Notes under the pieces: generated by a model
Databases searched by the model: none
Told to the model about the DNA's origin: nothing
Seen by the model: only the letters and a program-made list of their open reading frames with translations
Made by a program: the position numbers and the translations under genes
NCBI GenBank assembly: GCA_963969345.1
Contig: OZ017769.1
Coordinates: 5,149,725-5,213,724, forward strand
Length of the DNA: 64,000 bases
From: Turbatrix aceti
Lineage: Eukaryota > Nematoda > Chromadorea > Rhabditida > Panagrolaimidae
Reading direction: 5' to 3'
Shown: piece after piece, positions 13,991 to 24,685 of the stretch
Layout of the letters: every line of letters starts with the position of its first letter
How positions within the stretch are numbered: position 1 is the stretch's first letter

Positions 13991-14831
13991 GCGGCTAAAA
14001 AAAGGAAAAAAAAAGGATTGGAGGATGGCCGGCAGCGATGGCAAAAAAAACCCACTTTGGATCTACGAGAACAGCTCCCAGGATGTGCCGGTGATCATTT
14101 GCGCCTTGCCATGTTTGCATCCTGGTTCATTGATTCGATCCAATGACGACAGGAAGGAGGGTTGCACGCTGATCTCGTGGTGGTGGTGGTACACGCGGCA
14201 CGCGTATCCTTGACGTGCATGCGCGAAACTGAACGCATATTTACTCAGGACACTTTGCCAACAAACTTTTTTTTCGGCGTTTGAAATTGGATGTGCGAAC
14301 AAACGTTTTTTTGTTCTCGAACAAACACGAACAAACATTTCGAATGTTGTGTTTGACAAATTGAACGAACGTGAATATTTTTGACATTGCTCGTGAACGA
14401 ACAGATTATTTTTATCGTTTGTACAAAATGTTGTCCTAATTGGGCAGAAAAACGTAAACTGCGGTGCTATGCGTTTTCAGTTTTTCAATAACAGTCTGTC
14501 TTTCTCTCTCCGATGCCAATTTTGTCATTTTTTGCGTTTTCAAAAAAATCATCAAGGGATAATTCCCAGTATAATTCCCTTTTTCACGTACGCAAAAGTT
14601 TGAATTCGTTCGCGAACGAAATCGAACGAACCCTTCCTGGTTTGAGATCATCGTTCCCACGCTTGCCCGGCACGGGAACTGTAGGCAACGTGAATTTCTC
14701 ACATCCTGAGTTTTCCTAGAATGAAATGTTTTGTTTTACCAGGGATTGTATATTTGCATAGAGAAATTTTCACGAGTTAGATGTGCGCGAAGATCGTCAT
14801 TTGGTAGTCGACTTGACGACAGCACACTAAC
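13991..14831. other. Divergent spacer with a dispersed GTTCG/CGAAC repeat cluster (14270-14640)
   Basis: Lies upstream of both tmem-39 (minus) and the Arg/Ser-rich gene (plus). From about 14270 to 14640 there are repeated CGAACAAACACGAACAAAC and GTTCGCGAACGAA strings, interspersed with T-rich sequence. No gene is recognised. Confidence 0.6.
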
Positions 14832-15586
14832 ATGACTACACGTGGCTCCCGCCGCCAGCGCTCTGTCTCGCAGTATCGGTCTTCGCGCTCGTCGTCGATC
14901 TCGGATGCCTCGACGCGTTCGGGCCGTTCCGTCCGTCGTCGTCGCTCGGCTCCGCGTCGTCGTCGTGCTTCGCGCCCTAGCCGTAGCCATTCCCTCTCCG
15001 TGAGTTTTCCCCTTTCGTCGGTTTGTTTGACTCTGGTTGAATTCTGTTTCAGGAAGCTTCTTCCCGTCGTCCCCGACGTACGCGCGCGCGTCGCAGTGCT
15101 CCCGGCTCCCGTCGTCGTACCCGGGCCCGGAAGTCGCGTTCGACTTCGAGCTACGGACGATCTGTGCGTTCTGCGCGATCTGCGCGATCTGTACGATCTG
15201 TGCGATCTAAGCGCGCTGCTGCGCCCGCCCGTCGTGCCCGTACTGGACGCGCTCTGCCGCCCCGTGACGCGAAGGGCCGCTTCATCAAGGTGACGCGGAC
15301 CCGCACGACTACCCGCACGGTTCCCAAGTCTCGTGCGGCTGCCTCCCGCTCCCGTCGCGCTCCTGCCACTCGTCGTCGTGCCACGCCCGGCCGCCGCAGC
15401 AAGCAAGTCTTCATTGATGGTAACAAATCTTTTTTCATTGATGGCGTCGACGAGATTCGCGATGGCGTGGTCGTCCGCGCCAAGGCCTGATTGAGGCGTG
15501 CTCTGCTTCTGACTCACGTGGTCCTCTTTTCAGAGAGCCGCAACTCATCCTACGGCGAGCTTCCCGCTTCTGCTCGCTGCCACTGA
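14832..15586 (+). CDS. Arg/Ser-rich highly basic protein (protamine/SPCH-like, putative)
   Basis: Exon 1 is 14832-14999 and exon 2 starts at 15053 after GTTTCAG. Two 3' ends are possible: splicing from 15419 to a third exon 15534-15586, whose acceptor CTCTTTTCAG is strong (195 residues), or reading exon 2 on to a stop at 15490. The protein is dominated by Arg and Ser with little else (RRRRSAPRRRRASRPSRS, SVRSARSARSVRSVRSKR), plus one conserved-looking phrase, PPRDAKGRFIKVTRTRT. Composition resembles sperm nuclear basic proteins such as the nematode SPCH family, which package sperm chromatin; RS-domain splicing proteins are another possibility, but there is no RNA-binding domain. Function is inferred from composition only. 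Confidence 0.7.
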
Positions 15587-16200
15587 CTCCGAAGTGAGCT
15601 GACTTGATAAAAATGATCTGACTTGGATTTGGATGGTACGAGGGGGGGTTGGGGGCGGGGCTGTCGACTCGGGGTCATTGTTGTCGTGTTCGGGAACGGA
15701 GAACCGAAACCTACCGGTTACCTGGATTCGGTTCCCAAAAAAAAAATAATTTTCGGTTCCAATTACCTGAAAAACCGATTTTTGGTTCTGGGTTCGTTCC
15801 GGGTACCCGATTTTTCAAATTTCGGTTCGGGTAGCCGAAAATTTTTTTTTGGATCCCAAAACACTGCTCGGTAACTTCGTGCTTTTGCCAAAAAAAATTT
15901 TTTTGCTGCTTGCGTATGAGCTGTGATGTCCGCATTTCTCGCATTCCCATTACGAGTCGACGGAGCGCTAGACGCCGCTGCTTCTTTTTTTTACGCCCAA
16001 CGTCACTTCTGTGGGTGCTTCGGCAGTCTAGTGCGTGCGCCAAGTGGCTGCGGCTCTCGCGCGATCTCAATTTGTCACTTGCAGGAGCGGATTTCAATTT
16101 GCGGATGGCTGAGATGACACGGACCAGGGCATGCATGTGGCACGGCACGGTCTCTTCAAACTCTCTTTTCCTCAGTCGGCACAAGTCGTGACGACGTATA
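15587..16200. other. Spacer upstream of tdc-1
   Basis: Contains a G-rich tract near 15640 and a short imperfect repeat of TTCGGTTC / GGGTACCCG-like strings (about 15690-15860). Otherwise no feature is recognised. It probably includes the tdc-1 promoter. Confidence 0.4.
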
Positions 16201-18676
16201 ATGGTGTACAACCTCGAAAATATGTTCCAAAATCTCAACAGCTACTATCAAGACAAGACCGCGAAAATCAAGACTTCTCTTGCGCAGCAGCCTTCCAATG
16301 CTGGTGGACGTAAGTGACGTTCGTTCACAAGCACGAATAGCTAATCATAGGCAGTTTTCAGAAGCTACAGCGAGCCCGTCTGCCCCGGATGGCCTCCCGC
16401 CGGCCCCCCGCGAGCCTCCACCCCCGCCGCCGATCCCACCGCGCCCAGTACCGGCAACCAACGGTCCGGAGGCTTCTTCCGCGCCTTCCGGCCAGGTGCC
16501 GCTGGATGACGTCATGGCTGGTCTGCGCAAGGTGAGTTTTGAGTCGACGGGGCGCTTCGCCGGCACGGGGGGTCTGAGCCCCGCGGAATTCCGGCAGGCC
16601 GGTCGGCAACTCATCGACTACATCGCCGACTACCTCGAAAACGTGCACAATCGCCGCGTCGTGCCTTCCATCGAGCCTGGCTACCTCCGGGAACTCATCC
16701 CCGACGAGCCCCCGCGCAAGCCGGAGAGCTTCGATCGCGTGCTCAAGGATTTCGAGACGTACATCATGCCGGGCGTCACGCACTGGCAGCACCCTCGTTT
16801 TCATGCGTACTTTCCGGCGGGCAATTCGTTTCCATCGCTGCTCGCCAACCTGCTCGGCGACGCTCTCGGCTGTCAGGGATTTTCGTGGGCCGCGTGCCCG
16901 GCAATGACCGAGCTCGAAATGATCGTTCTCGACTGGTTCGGCGGCATGATCGGGCTCCCGCGAGAGTTTCTACCCTTTACGGAAGACGGCAAGGGCGGCG
17001 GCGTGATCCAGAGCTCGGCCAGTGAGTGCAACTTTGTCGCGCTCCTCGCTGCGCGCTTTGAAATCATGAAACAGCTCCGGCAGCGCTTTCCCTTCGTCGA
17101 GGAAGGCCTTCTCATGTCCAAGCTCATCGCGTACTGCTCGAAGGAGGCGCATTCGAGCGTGGAGAAAGCCGCCATGATCGGGATGGTCAAGCTGCGCATT
17201 CTGGAAACGGATTCTCGGTTCCGGCTCCGTGGAGACACTCTCGCGGCTGCTATTACGGAAGACCGCCACCTGGGGCTCATTCCTTTTTACGTCGCGACGA
17301 CTCTCGGCACGACTTCTGTCTGCTCGTTCGACGTTCTCTCCGAAATAGGGCCTGTTTGTACCGAGAATGATCTCTGGCTGCACGTCGATGCTGCCTACGC
17401 CGGATCCTCTTTCATCTGCCCGGAGCTGCGTCATCTGCTTACCGGCATCGAGCACGCCATGTCCTTCAACACGAATCCCAACAAGTGGATGCTTGTTAAT
17501 TTCGACTGCTCTACCATGTGGTAGGTGCCCCCTCCCCCCCGTCGAAGACCGCGAACACCTCGGAGATCTCATTTCAGGGTAAAAGACCGCTTCAAGCTTA
17601 CCCAGGCTCTGGTCGTTGACCCGCTCTACCTGCAGCACAGCTGGATGGACAAGGCCATCGACTACCGGCATTGGGGCATCCCGCTGAGCCGCCGCTTCCG
17701 CTCGCTCAAGCTGTGGTTCGTGATCCGGATGTACGGCGTAGAAGGTCTTCAGCAGTACATCCGGAACCACATCCGTCTCGCCAAGCGATTTGAAATTCTC
17801 ATCCGCGCGGATGACAAGTTTGAAATCATTGGCGACGTCATCCTGGGTCTGGTATGTTTCCGGATGAAAGCGTCCGAAGAGGCGAACCAGAGCCTGCTCA
17901 CGAGGCTCAACTCGACAGGCCGCATCCACATGGTGCCCGCGTCGCTCAACGAGCGCTTCGTCATCCGCTTCTGCGTCTGCCACGAGCACGCCAACGATCG
18001 CGATATCGTCATCGCTTATGAAACAATTCGCTCGATGGCGCAGCAGATTTTGCGTATGTCCGGAGGGTTACAGAAAAACGTTCAACGTTGTTTTGTTTTT
18101 TCAGACGAAGAAGCCACAGCCGAGCCCATCGTGGAGGACTCCGAACTGGAGCTCCTCGCCGAGCGGGAGTACCAAGTAGGCGACAGCCCGGCGGCCGCGC
18201 GGACTTCTCTAGACTCGCTCACGTCGCCGTTCCCGCCTACGACGCCTCCTTCGGCCTCGGCAGCCGTCGTCGAACCGCCCTTCCCGGCCCGGCGCGCTCC
18301 GACGCTGGCCGAGAAGCGATCCTTCCTCGTGCGCATGGTCAGCGACCCCAAATGCTATAATCCCAAGATCGTGCGTCATCTGAACCTCCGAAACCACAAA
18401 CAAATGTCGCAGGACCTTGTGCGCGACCTTTCGCTGCGTCGTACCATCGAACAGAGCTCGACGAAGACCCGGAATACTGTCAAGTCGACGCCTTCCACCG
18501 GGGCCCCGCTGATGAGGAGTGAGTGCCTACCTGGCCAGGTAAAGGTAAATTTGGACAAAATTTCTTTTTTTCCAGCGGAATCAACCGAGAGCCGCAACAT
18601 GGACGTCTTCGACAACGAGGGCGAGTACGTTTCGACCGTCTCCGCCGAGCAGACCGGACTCCAGACGCCGCTTTGA
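16201..18676 (+). CDS. tdc-1: Tyrosine decarboxylase (group II PLP-dependent aromatic amino-acid decarboxylase)
   Basis: Five exons: 16201-16309, 16362-17520, 17578-18053, 18105-18518, 18576-18676, giving 752 residues. The last intron (57 bases) is stop-free and easily misread as coding. After a proline-rich N-terminus (~residues 40-75) comes a full decarboxylase fold: YIMPGVTHWQHPRFHAYFP, CQGFSWAACPAMTELE, SSASECNFVALLAAR, LWLHVDAAYAGSSF and the PLP Schiff-base lysine in NPNKWML (Lys ~411), then VDPLYLQHSWMDKAIDYR and RFRSLKLWFVIRMYG. A ~180-residue low-complexity C-terminal extension follows, as in C. elegans TDC-1. The enzyme makes tyramine, precursor of octopamine, in specific neurons. 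Length, the VNFDCSTMW motif and the extension favour TDC over AADC/bas-1. Start chosen as the first ATG, giving MVYNLENMFQ. Confidence 0.9.
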
Positions 18677-18744
18677 TCCTTTTTTTGAACTTTGGACACT
18701 TTACTCTTTTTTTTGCCCGCTTGAAAGCATGATTTTTAAAAATT

Positions 18745-21700
18745 TCATGTAACCGAACGAAATACGTTGCGGAGGTGGTCACGACGACTGTCCGTGTAGT
18801 CTTCGATGTAGTCGACCATGGAGAGGGTCTTGGGCAGCTCTTCCGTGGCCCAGGGATGGGAAAGACATTCGGATGCCGAGATTCGTTGTCTAAATACAAA
18901 ATAGATGTCAGTGGGGCTCAGGAGCATCGTGGGGAGGGTGGGGCACTCACCTGTGGTCCACGACAAAGATCTTGGAAATGAGATCGACAAATGAGGGCGC
19001 CAAAGTGCGGAGACGGTCTCCGCAGTCCGCGATTTCGCCTTCGAGGACGCGGCGTCGGCTGACGTCATCGCTGCCATCGGGATCGAGAAAAGGCGAAACG
19101 CCGGTTGCCAGGACGAAGAGCAGCACGCCAACGGCCCTGCAAGATCGGCGAATGGGGGGCGCATAGAAAAAAACATTTTTGGAGAAAAACGCAAAACGGT
19201 CCAGGCCGAAAGGGCCATGTTTACCCGCCCGCTCGAGGGGGAGGCAGGCGGTTGTTTCTTCAGTCAACAATAAATTCAGATGAAAAATGCCTCGCAGATG
19301 GATGGATACATACGTGGGAACACGACTTCTCGAAAAAAAACAGCATTGTGTCTGTCCATTTTGAAATCCGCACTGTACCACGATTCCAGCACGTCATGCA
19401 TCGATCCTGGTCCTGGTTTCTGCATTCGCAGTGCCCCAAACAACCCCGAATGCGAGTTTCTCCGTGGTTGGTGGTGTTGCTGGTGGTGGCCAGCGTCGCC
19501 GACAGAGAAGCCGTCCATGCCTTCGCGTGCGGATCCAGCAACCTGCAGCACTTTCTCGCCAAAATGAGGCTCGTCATCGACTGCAACGCTAAACTCGGTG
19601 CGTTCCCTGTATTTTCGTCCGAAATCGCTCCGCTTAGATTTTTGCTGTTTTAATCCATTTTAACGGACAATTTTGTCAAAAAATTGTTCAGAGAAACAAA
19701 AAAATCTCCAAATTAAACTCATATAACGAATCCAAGGATGAAACTTTTTCGATCGAGCGAAGGAACCAAAAATTAAAAAAAAAACGAGAACGGGCGAGAA
19801 AAACATGTATTTAAATTGAAAAACCCTCCTAAATTCCCTTTCAGCGGACTTCGACGTCTGTTGCTCCGGCCACGACAAATGCTACCGCGAGCAAAACGGC
19901 AAACTCGGCTGCGATGAAACCTTCTGCACGTGCCTCACCGCCGCCACCGCGGACACGCTCCTGTGCAAGGCAGATGGCATCGCGTTCTGCGAGCTCGTCC
20001 AGCTCTTCGGCGACTACTACTACCACCACGCAAAGCATCCCCATCCAAATCCGGCGCCAATTTCAGCAACGAGGAGTCAATAATTCAATAAATATCACAG
20101 CCACCTACCAGATGTCGGATTTGCAGGAGGGCCGATGGGCGAGTTGCTCGGGCGCGAGGTATTCTACAAAGCCGCCTTGCCAGACAGACAAGTGACTTGC
20201 GTTCATCGGATCGGGGCCATCGAAGAACTCGGCCGAGCCCAGGTCGACGAGGACCAGGTGAAGGCAGCCGTCGACCGACTCGACCTGGAGGTCCTCGGAT
20301 TTCACGCCCAGGTGAGCGATGCCGCGGGCGTGGAGGTGGGCCAGGGCTCGGAGAAGGTCTGTTGCGTACTTTTGCATGATGGCTTCCGAGATGAAGCCGC
20401 AACTGCAGATGAACTGCAAAATGGGTTTTCCACCCGCCCTAAAAAATTAAAAAAAAAATTTTAAAAAATGTCAAAAAAAAAAACGATGAAATCAGAATCA
20501 GGAATGAACGAACAGCCATTTTTTGTTTGCGAACGAACACGAACGAACATCTAACAGAGTTTTTTTTATCAATTGTGCGAAATTTTGTTGACCGGAATAG
20601 AAAATCGAAAAATTGGGTTATTTTGCCATTTTCGCATCAAATAAAATTAATTTTGACAATGTAACCCAAAATTTAACACAATTTTTGTTCGCTATTTCTG
20701 TTTGGGAATTTTCACTCTGTTTGCGAACGAACACAATTGGCGCGAACAAAAAATGAAGAAAAATCCGTTCGCGAACAAGTGCGAACAAAAAAATTAATGT
20801 TTTTCACAAACATTCGCTCTTGATTCAGAATCCATGTTCCCCGGTAATCCCTTACCTGTCCATGAGCATTACAACCTGCAAGCTATCCGTGAGCGCCGTT
20901 CCAAAGTAGTGTACAAGATTCGGATGCTGCCCAACCAGCTGCAGAGCCGCGATCTCTCTTCTGACGTCTTCGAGATCGATTTCCGGATTGTAGAATTTCC
21001 CTACGTACCCCCTGCCGTTGATCTTGCATTCCACAATTTTGCACTCGGCAGTTCGGCCTCTGGCAATGCTTTTTCCAACCTCGAAGCACTCCGCGAAGCT
21101 GTATTGAAACAGGTCCACGCAGAGTTGTTTTCTGATCGCGCTGACGTGCGCCTGCCGGATGAGCGCGTCCAGCTCGCTGCCATCTACCACGATGTCAGCA
21201 GAAGCTTCAGATGCAAAATACTCGTTGAAGGCAAAGACCCGGAACCGGTATACCATGCCGGGGAGGTGCGAGATGCGGATACACGTTTGTCGGACGCCTT
21301 TGATAACGTCAAAGTAGTCCACGAGTCCTGAAACGAAAAAAAAACCCGTTAACAACGGTAAAAGTGCAAAAAACGGCAAAACTGACCTTCCCGCGTGTAT
21401 TGGACAGTGTACCAGAGAAGTTTGCTGTTGCCAGTGTCGTTGGACGGCGACCACCTGAGCCGAATCGCCCGGGGCTTCGCCCTGTCCACGGCGAACCGGA
21501 AATCCGTGGGTGAAGAGGGTGGCCCGATGACGTGCACCTGACACCTGGTCGCCGTGCGCCCGTAATCATTGGCAACGACCAAGCTGTACTTTCCAGAATC
21601 CTCTCTTCTGCATCGGTCGACGAAAAGCACTACCGTGCCATCCGTGGTTGGCTTCTGTAACCTCAACCATTTTTTTTCCATCCGACAGTGACGACAGGCC

Positions 21701-22219
21701 TACCGTAATCTCCGCTTCCATCCGTCCGGGATTCGCGATAAACCATCGAAAGCCAAATTCGTGTCGAGACCAAATCCGGGCGGTCAGCTCGAAGTCATCG
21801 CCTTCGCGGACAAAAATATCGTCGAGGGGTTCTCTGACGACTGGAAGATTGGTCGGCAGGAGAGGGCCGTAGGCCGCGTCGATGGCACCGTGCCCGGTAG
21901 AGGCGACCTGGCCCGCCTCGTCGTCATCGACCTCGCAGGGCCCGGCTTCGACGTGTTCGACCATGGAGTCCTCGAGATCGGAGGGGGGCGAGGATTTATG
22001 TGGCTCGATGACGGTGACCCGCCTCGACGGACCGGGATTTTCGGTGTCTGGGGCAGGTTCGAGAAAGTAGGTGGGGATGTAGCCCTCGCAGCCGTCGGGC
22101 TTACGGATCATGGCGAGTCCGTCGTCGCGGACGTGCTCCACCTCGACGACCTGGCCCTGGTGCGCATTTACGTGGCCTGGCTTGGCGGCAAAGAAGTCGC
22201 ACCTCAGCTCGGCGAGCAT
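18745..22219 (-). CDS. SH3-Ig-FN3-kinase protein resembling the Kalirin/Trio C-terminus (probable pseudokinase)
   Basis: Six minus-strand exons: 22219-21704, 21654-21387, 21327-20856, 20438-20109, 19136-18951, 18889-18745, giving 638 residues. Order: SH3 (ELRCDFFAAKPGHVNAHQG...GYIPTYFLEP, ~4-55), acidic linker, Ig domain (DSGKYSLVVANDYG near its end), FN3 (RLRWSPSNDTGNSKLLWY), then a kinase. The glycine loop is GKSIARGRTAECK and the ATP lysine is in GYVGKFY. The catalytic loop reads GIAHLGVKSEDL, where Kalirin/Trio have HLD rather than HRD; here the catalytic Asp is Gly. The DFG position is DLG. Later motifs are VEYLAPEQLAH, SDIWAVGVLLFVLATGVSPF and the C-lobe. No DH-PH exchange domains are present and a plus-strand gene begins at 22789, so this is a separate gene. 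The 972-base intron 19137-20108 contains an antisense PLA2 gene. Confidence 0.82.
19450..20083 (+). CDS. Secreted phospholipase A2-like protein 1 (nested in antisense intron)
   Basis: Exons 19450-19597 and 19845-20083 encode 128 residues. The N-terminus is a signal peptide (MRVSPWLVVLLVVASVADRE, cleavage likely after AVHA). The mature part starts FACGSSNLQHFLAK, and exon 2 opens with the PLA2 active-site block CCSGHDKCY, holding the His-Asp pair, followed by CDETFCTCL with regularly spaced cysteines. The family hydrolyses the sn-2 ester of phospholipids. The usual calcium loop is reduced, as in short nematode PLA2-like proteins. The C-terminal tail (HHAKHPHPNPAP) is His/Pro-rich. AATAAA lies at 20087-20092, only about 20 bases before an exon edge of the opposite-strand kinase gene. 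The whole gene fits in that gene's intron. It shares intron position and phase with the two PLA2-like genes at 22789 and 23600. Confidence 0.82.
20490..20830. repeat. GTTCGCGAAC-type dispersed repeat inside a kinase-gene intron
   Basis: Strings such as TTTGCGAACGAACACGAACG on the left and GTTCGCGAACAAGTGCGAAC on the right border an AT-rich core. Both ends are close to AATCAGAATCA / GATTCAGAATC. The repeat occupies most of the 417-base intron 20439-20855. Confidence 0.6.
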
Positions 22220-22788
22220 CCGTGGGTTCGTGCGGACTGACGACTACGGACGCGGACTGACTGGCTTTCGATCAAAACACCCCAATTTTTCATTCTCCGC
22301 GTGGCACCTGTTCAACAGGTCCTGTTGCTGTCGTTGCCCCAAAAAAACAACCGTGTGGCCTGGATAAACAATTGCTTGCTCGGCATTGGACCGAACAAAT
22401 CACGGGCCGCGATTTGTTCGTCGTCGCCACCACCACCACCGTCATCATTATCCATCGCATGCTGATCGACGAGAGTCACTCTCACAAATCCATCAATCCA
22501 ATCCCACATGCGAAAACACGACACGATCGCTCGTTAATCGATTGTAAATAATTCCGGGATGCGCCTCGCTGCAGGCCGCAGCAGCTCTCGGAAAATCCAG
22601 CGGGATGGCAGAAAGCGTACCTACATTGCATGAAAAAATCACCATGATCATGACACCGTGAAAAACGGGTTTTCTTCCCGCGAACGAACACGAACAGCAC
22701 GGATGCCGCGCGGCGCGCCGCATCCTCCCCCTTGTTAGAGAGAAAAAATACGCGCGCAAGCTCGTCAGATCGCAACTTTTCGCGCGGC
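22220..22788. other. Divergent spacer between the Kalirin-like gene and PLA2-like gene 2
   Basis: A likely bidirectional promoter. It includes (near 22375-22410 and 22675-22700) short CGAACAAAT / GCGAACGAACACGAAC fragments of the dispersed repeat. No coding feature is supported. Confidence 0.4.
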
Positions 22789-23275
22789 ATGCACTTGCTT
22801 CTTCATTTGCTTTCTGTCCTGCTTTTCTATTCGGCATGCGTGATGCCGTTGGCCGAAGCCTTCAGCTGCGGCACCGATCCCGTGCAAAACTGGATTGCGG
22901 AGCAAAATGTCAGACTCAACTGTCCGGCCAAGTTGGGTGAGTTTTGCTTTTATTTTGACTGCAATCCGGATCCATCCATACCTGAGTGCAAACGTGCGCA
23001 ATCAATCTGGTTTCCGGTTTCCCTTTCCCCCACCGGCACTAATTCATCATTCATCTCCCCTGACTTCAGGCCAATTTGACGCGTGCTGCGCCGAGCACGA
23101 CGCCTGCTACGCCCAGCAACGCGGTCGCGCGAACTGTGACAATCAGTTTTGCGAGTGCCTTCGACGAGCGGCGACCGGCGGCGTCCTGGGCTGCCAGAGT
23201 GACTCCAACCTGTTCTGCACCCTCGTCCGGGACGCCGGTCAGTTAGCGTACGACAACGCCGGTAGAAGAGGCTGA
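22789..23275 (+). CDS. Secreted phospholipase A2-like protein 2
   Basis: Exons 22789-22936 and 23070-23275 encode 117 residues. A hydrophobic signal peptide (MHLLLHLLSVLLFYSACVMP) precedes FSCGTDPVQNWIAEQ. Exon 2 begins with FDACCAEHDACYAQQ, the CCxxHDxCY catalytic block of secreted PLA2, and continues CDNQFCECLRRAA. The intron falls at the same place and phase (phase 1, just before the catalytic block) as in the genes at 19450 and 23600, so the three are tandem paralogues. The polyadenylation signal AATAAA is at 23322-23327. The product is probably an extracellular lipid hydrolase; substrate is unknown. Confidence 0.88.
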
Positions 23276-23599
23276 ATGCTCTTTGCTTGATGCTACGAGT
23301 CGTATTTATACTTTTTACCTGAATAAAAAAAACGGAGACATGTTTTTTTTTCGGGAAAAAAAAGAAGTTGAGGGGTTGAGACGCAGTCAGTTTTGACGAC
23401 TCTGACTCACTTGCTCAGAGACGGTGGTGCCCAAGACTGGGTGGGTCTAGTTTGAGGTACACGGGGCCCGGATTGTTTGATCACGCTTCCGAGCGGAAGG
23501 CCAGTCAGGGATCGCGCAAGTCTGTTTGCGCCGGAAACCAGCCTCACGCGTCGTCACCCCGCTGCGTAAGCCAGACGTCAGACATCAGACAACCTCGAC
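23276..23599. other. Spacer between PLA2-like genes 2 and 3
   Basis: Holds the 3' untranslated region and AATAAA signal of PLA2-like gene 2 and the promoter of gene 3. Nothing else is recognised. Confidence 0.4.
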
Positions 23600-24457
23600 A
23601 TGGCTCCGAAGGGGTGCTGCTTCGCCTTCGCGCTCGTCGCCTGCCTGCTCCTCTTCCTGCATCCCGTGGCTTCGGAATTCGCGTGCGGCACCAACAGCTT
23701 CCAGAATTGGCTCGCCAAGGCCGTCGTCAGCGCCGATTGCCGCGATCGACTGTGTAAGTGCCTAATCGGGCATTTTGAACAAGAGTAGACGAACGAACGC
23801 GTTCCTGTTCGTTTATGTTTGCGAACAAATTCAAACATTTCCTTTTGTAATCGTTCATGAACAACATTTTTATAAATTACGTTGTTCGTGTTCGTTCACG
23901 AACGTTTTTAATTTTTTTCGAAGAGAAAAAACGAACAAAATATTTAGGCCCCAAATTTTGGGTATATTTAGAAAAATGAAGTCAAAAATGCTGATAAAAA
24001 ATTACATAAAAATGTCGATTAATTTTTTTTATGAAAAAAAATATAGGAAAACTGTTACAAAAATCAGATTATGTATTTATTAACAAAAATTAACAAATTT
24101 TCGGCGTTCGTTCGCGAACGTAAACCAAGTTGTTCGTTTTCGTGAACAAAATTTGCGAAAATGTTCGTTCGTTCATAAACGAACAAAAAATCAATTGTTC
24201 ACATAATTTCTGATTCTGAAGGCATCCGCACGTGTCTATTTCTTTCAGACGCCTACAACAACTGCTGCGAGATGCACGACAACTGCTACAACGCCCAGGC
24301 AGGTCGATCAAACTGCGACGACCAGCTTTGCCGGTGTCTGATGGCCGCAGAAAACGAAAGCGGGTGTCTCGCGGATTCCGAGGTCTTCTGCTGGCTCGCA
24401 AGCACCTTCGGCGGCGACGCCTACCGAGACTCTGCTAAGCGACACCTTGCTCATTAA
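23600..24457 (+). CDS. Secreted phospholipase A2-like protein 3
   Basis: Exons 23600-23753 and 24249-24457 encode 120 residues. A signal peptide (MAPKGCCFAFALVACLLLFL) precedes FACGTNSFQNWLAKA. Exon 2 opens with YAYNNCCEMHDNCYNAQAG, retaining the catalytic His-Asp pair, and continues CDDQLCRCLMAAEN. The intron is 495 bases, much longer than the 133 bases in gene 2, because it is filled with GTTCGTTCGCGAACG-type repeats. AATAAA lies at 24486-24491. It is the third member of the local PLA2 cluster. The calcium-binding loop is short, so enzymatic activity is inferred rather than shown. Confidence 0.88.
23780..24195. repeat. GTTCGCGAAC-type dispersed repeat inside the PLA2-like gene 3 intron
   Basis: Left end shows GACGAACGAACGCGTTCC and TTCGTTCACGAACG. 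Right end shows GCGTTCGTTCGCGAACG and TGTTCGTTCGTTCATAAACG. An AT-rich core lies between. The arms are roughly complementary, suggesting a degenerate inverted-repeat element. Confidence 0.65.
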
Positions 24458-24685
24458 AGAAAAAAAAAATAAGCTTGTTGTGCTAAATAAATCAGCTCTG
24501 CAAACTGTAAACCGTGGGAAAGTGGGCGCTTTAGAGAGGCGTCGCACAGAGGGGGAGAGAGAGAGAAAGAACGCGATTGCTTTCGATAATCTCCCCGTTT
24601 GACTTGGGGATTAATTAGCCTGCAAACAACTCTCGGAAGCTCGCGTGCACTATCGGAGCCGTCTCAGCTCTCCCAACCCGACAAA

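Noticed and set aside
13178..14146. 322-codon plus-strand ORF opposite tmem-39
   Set aside because: Shadow of the minus-strand exon; charged low-complexity translation without domain features.
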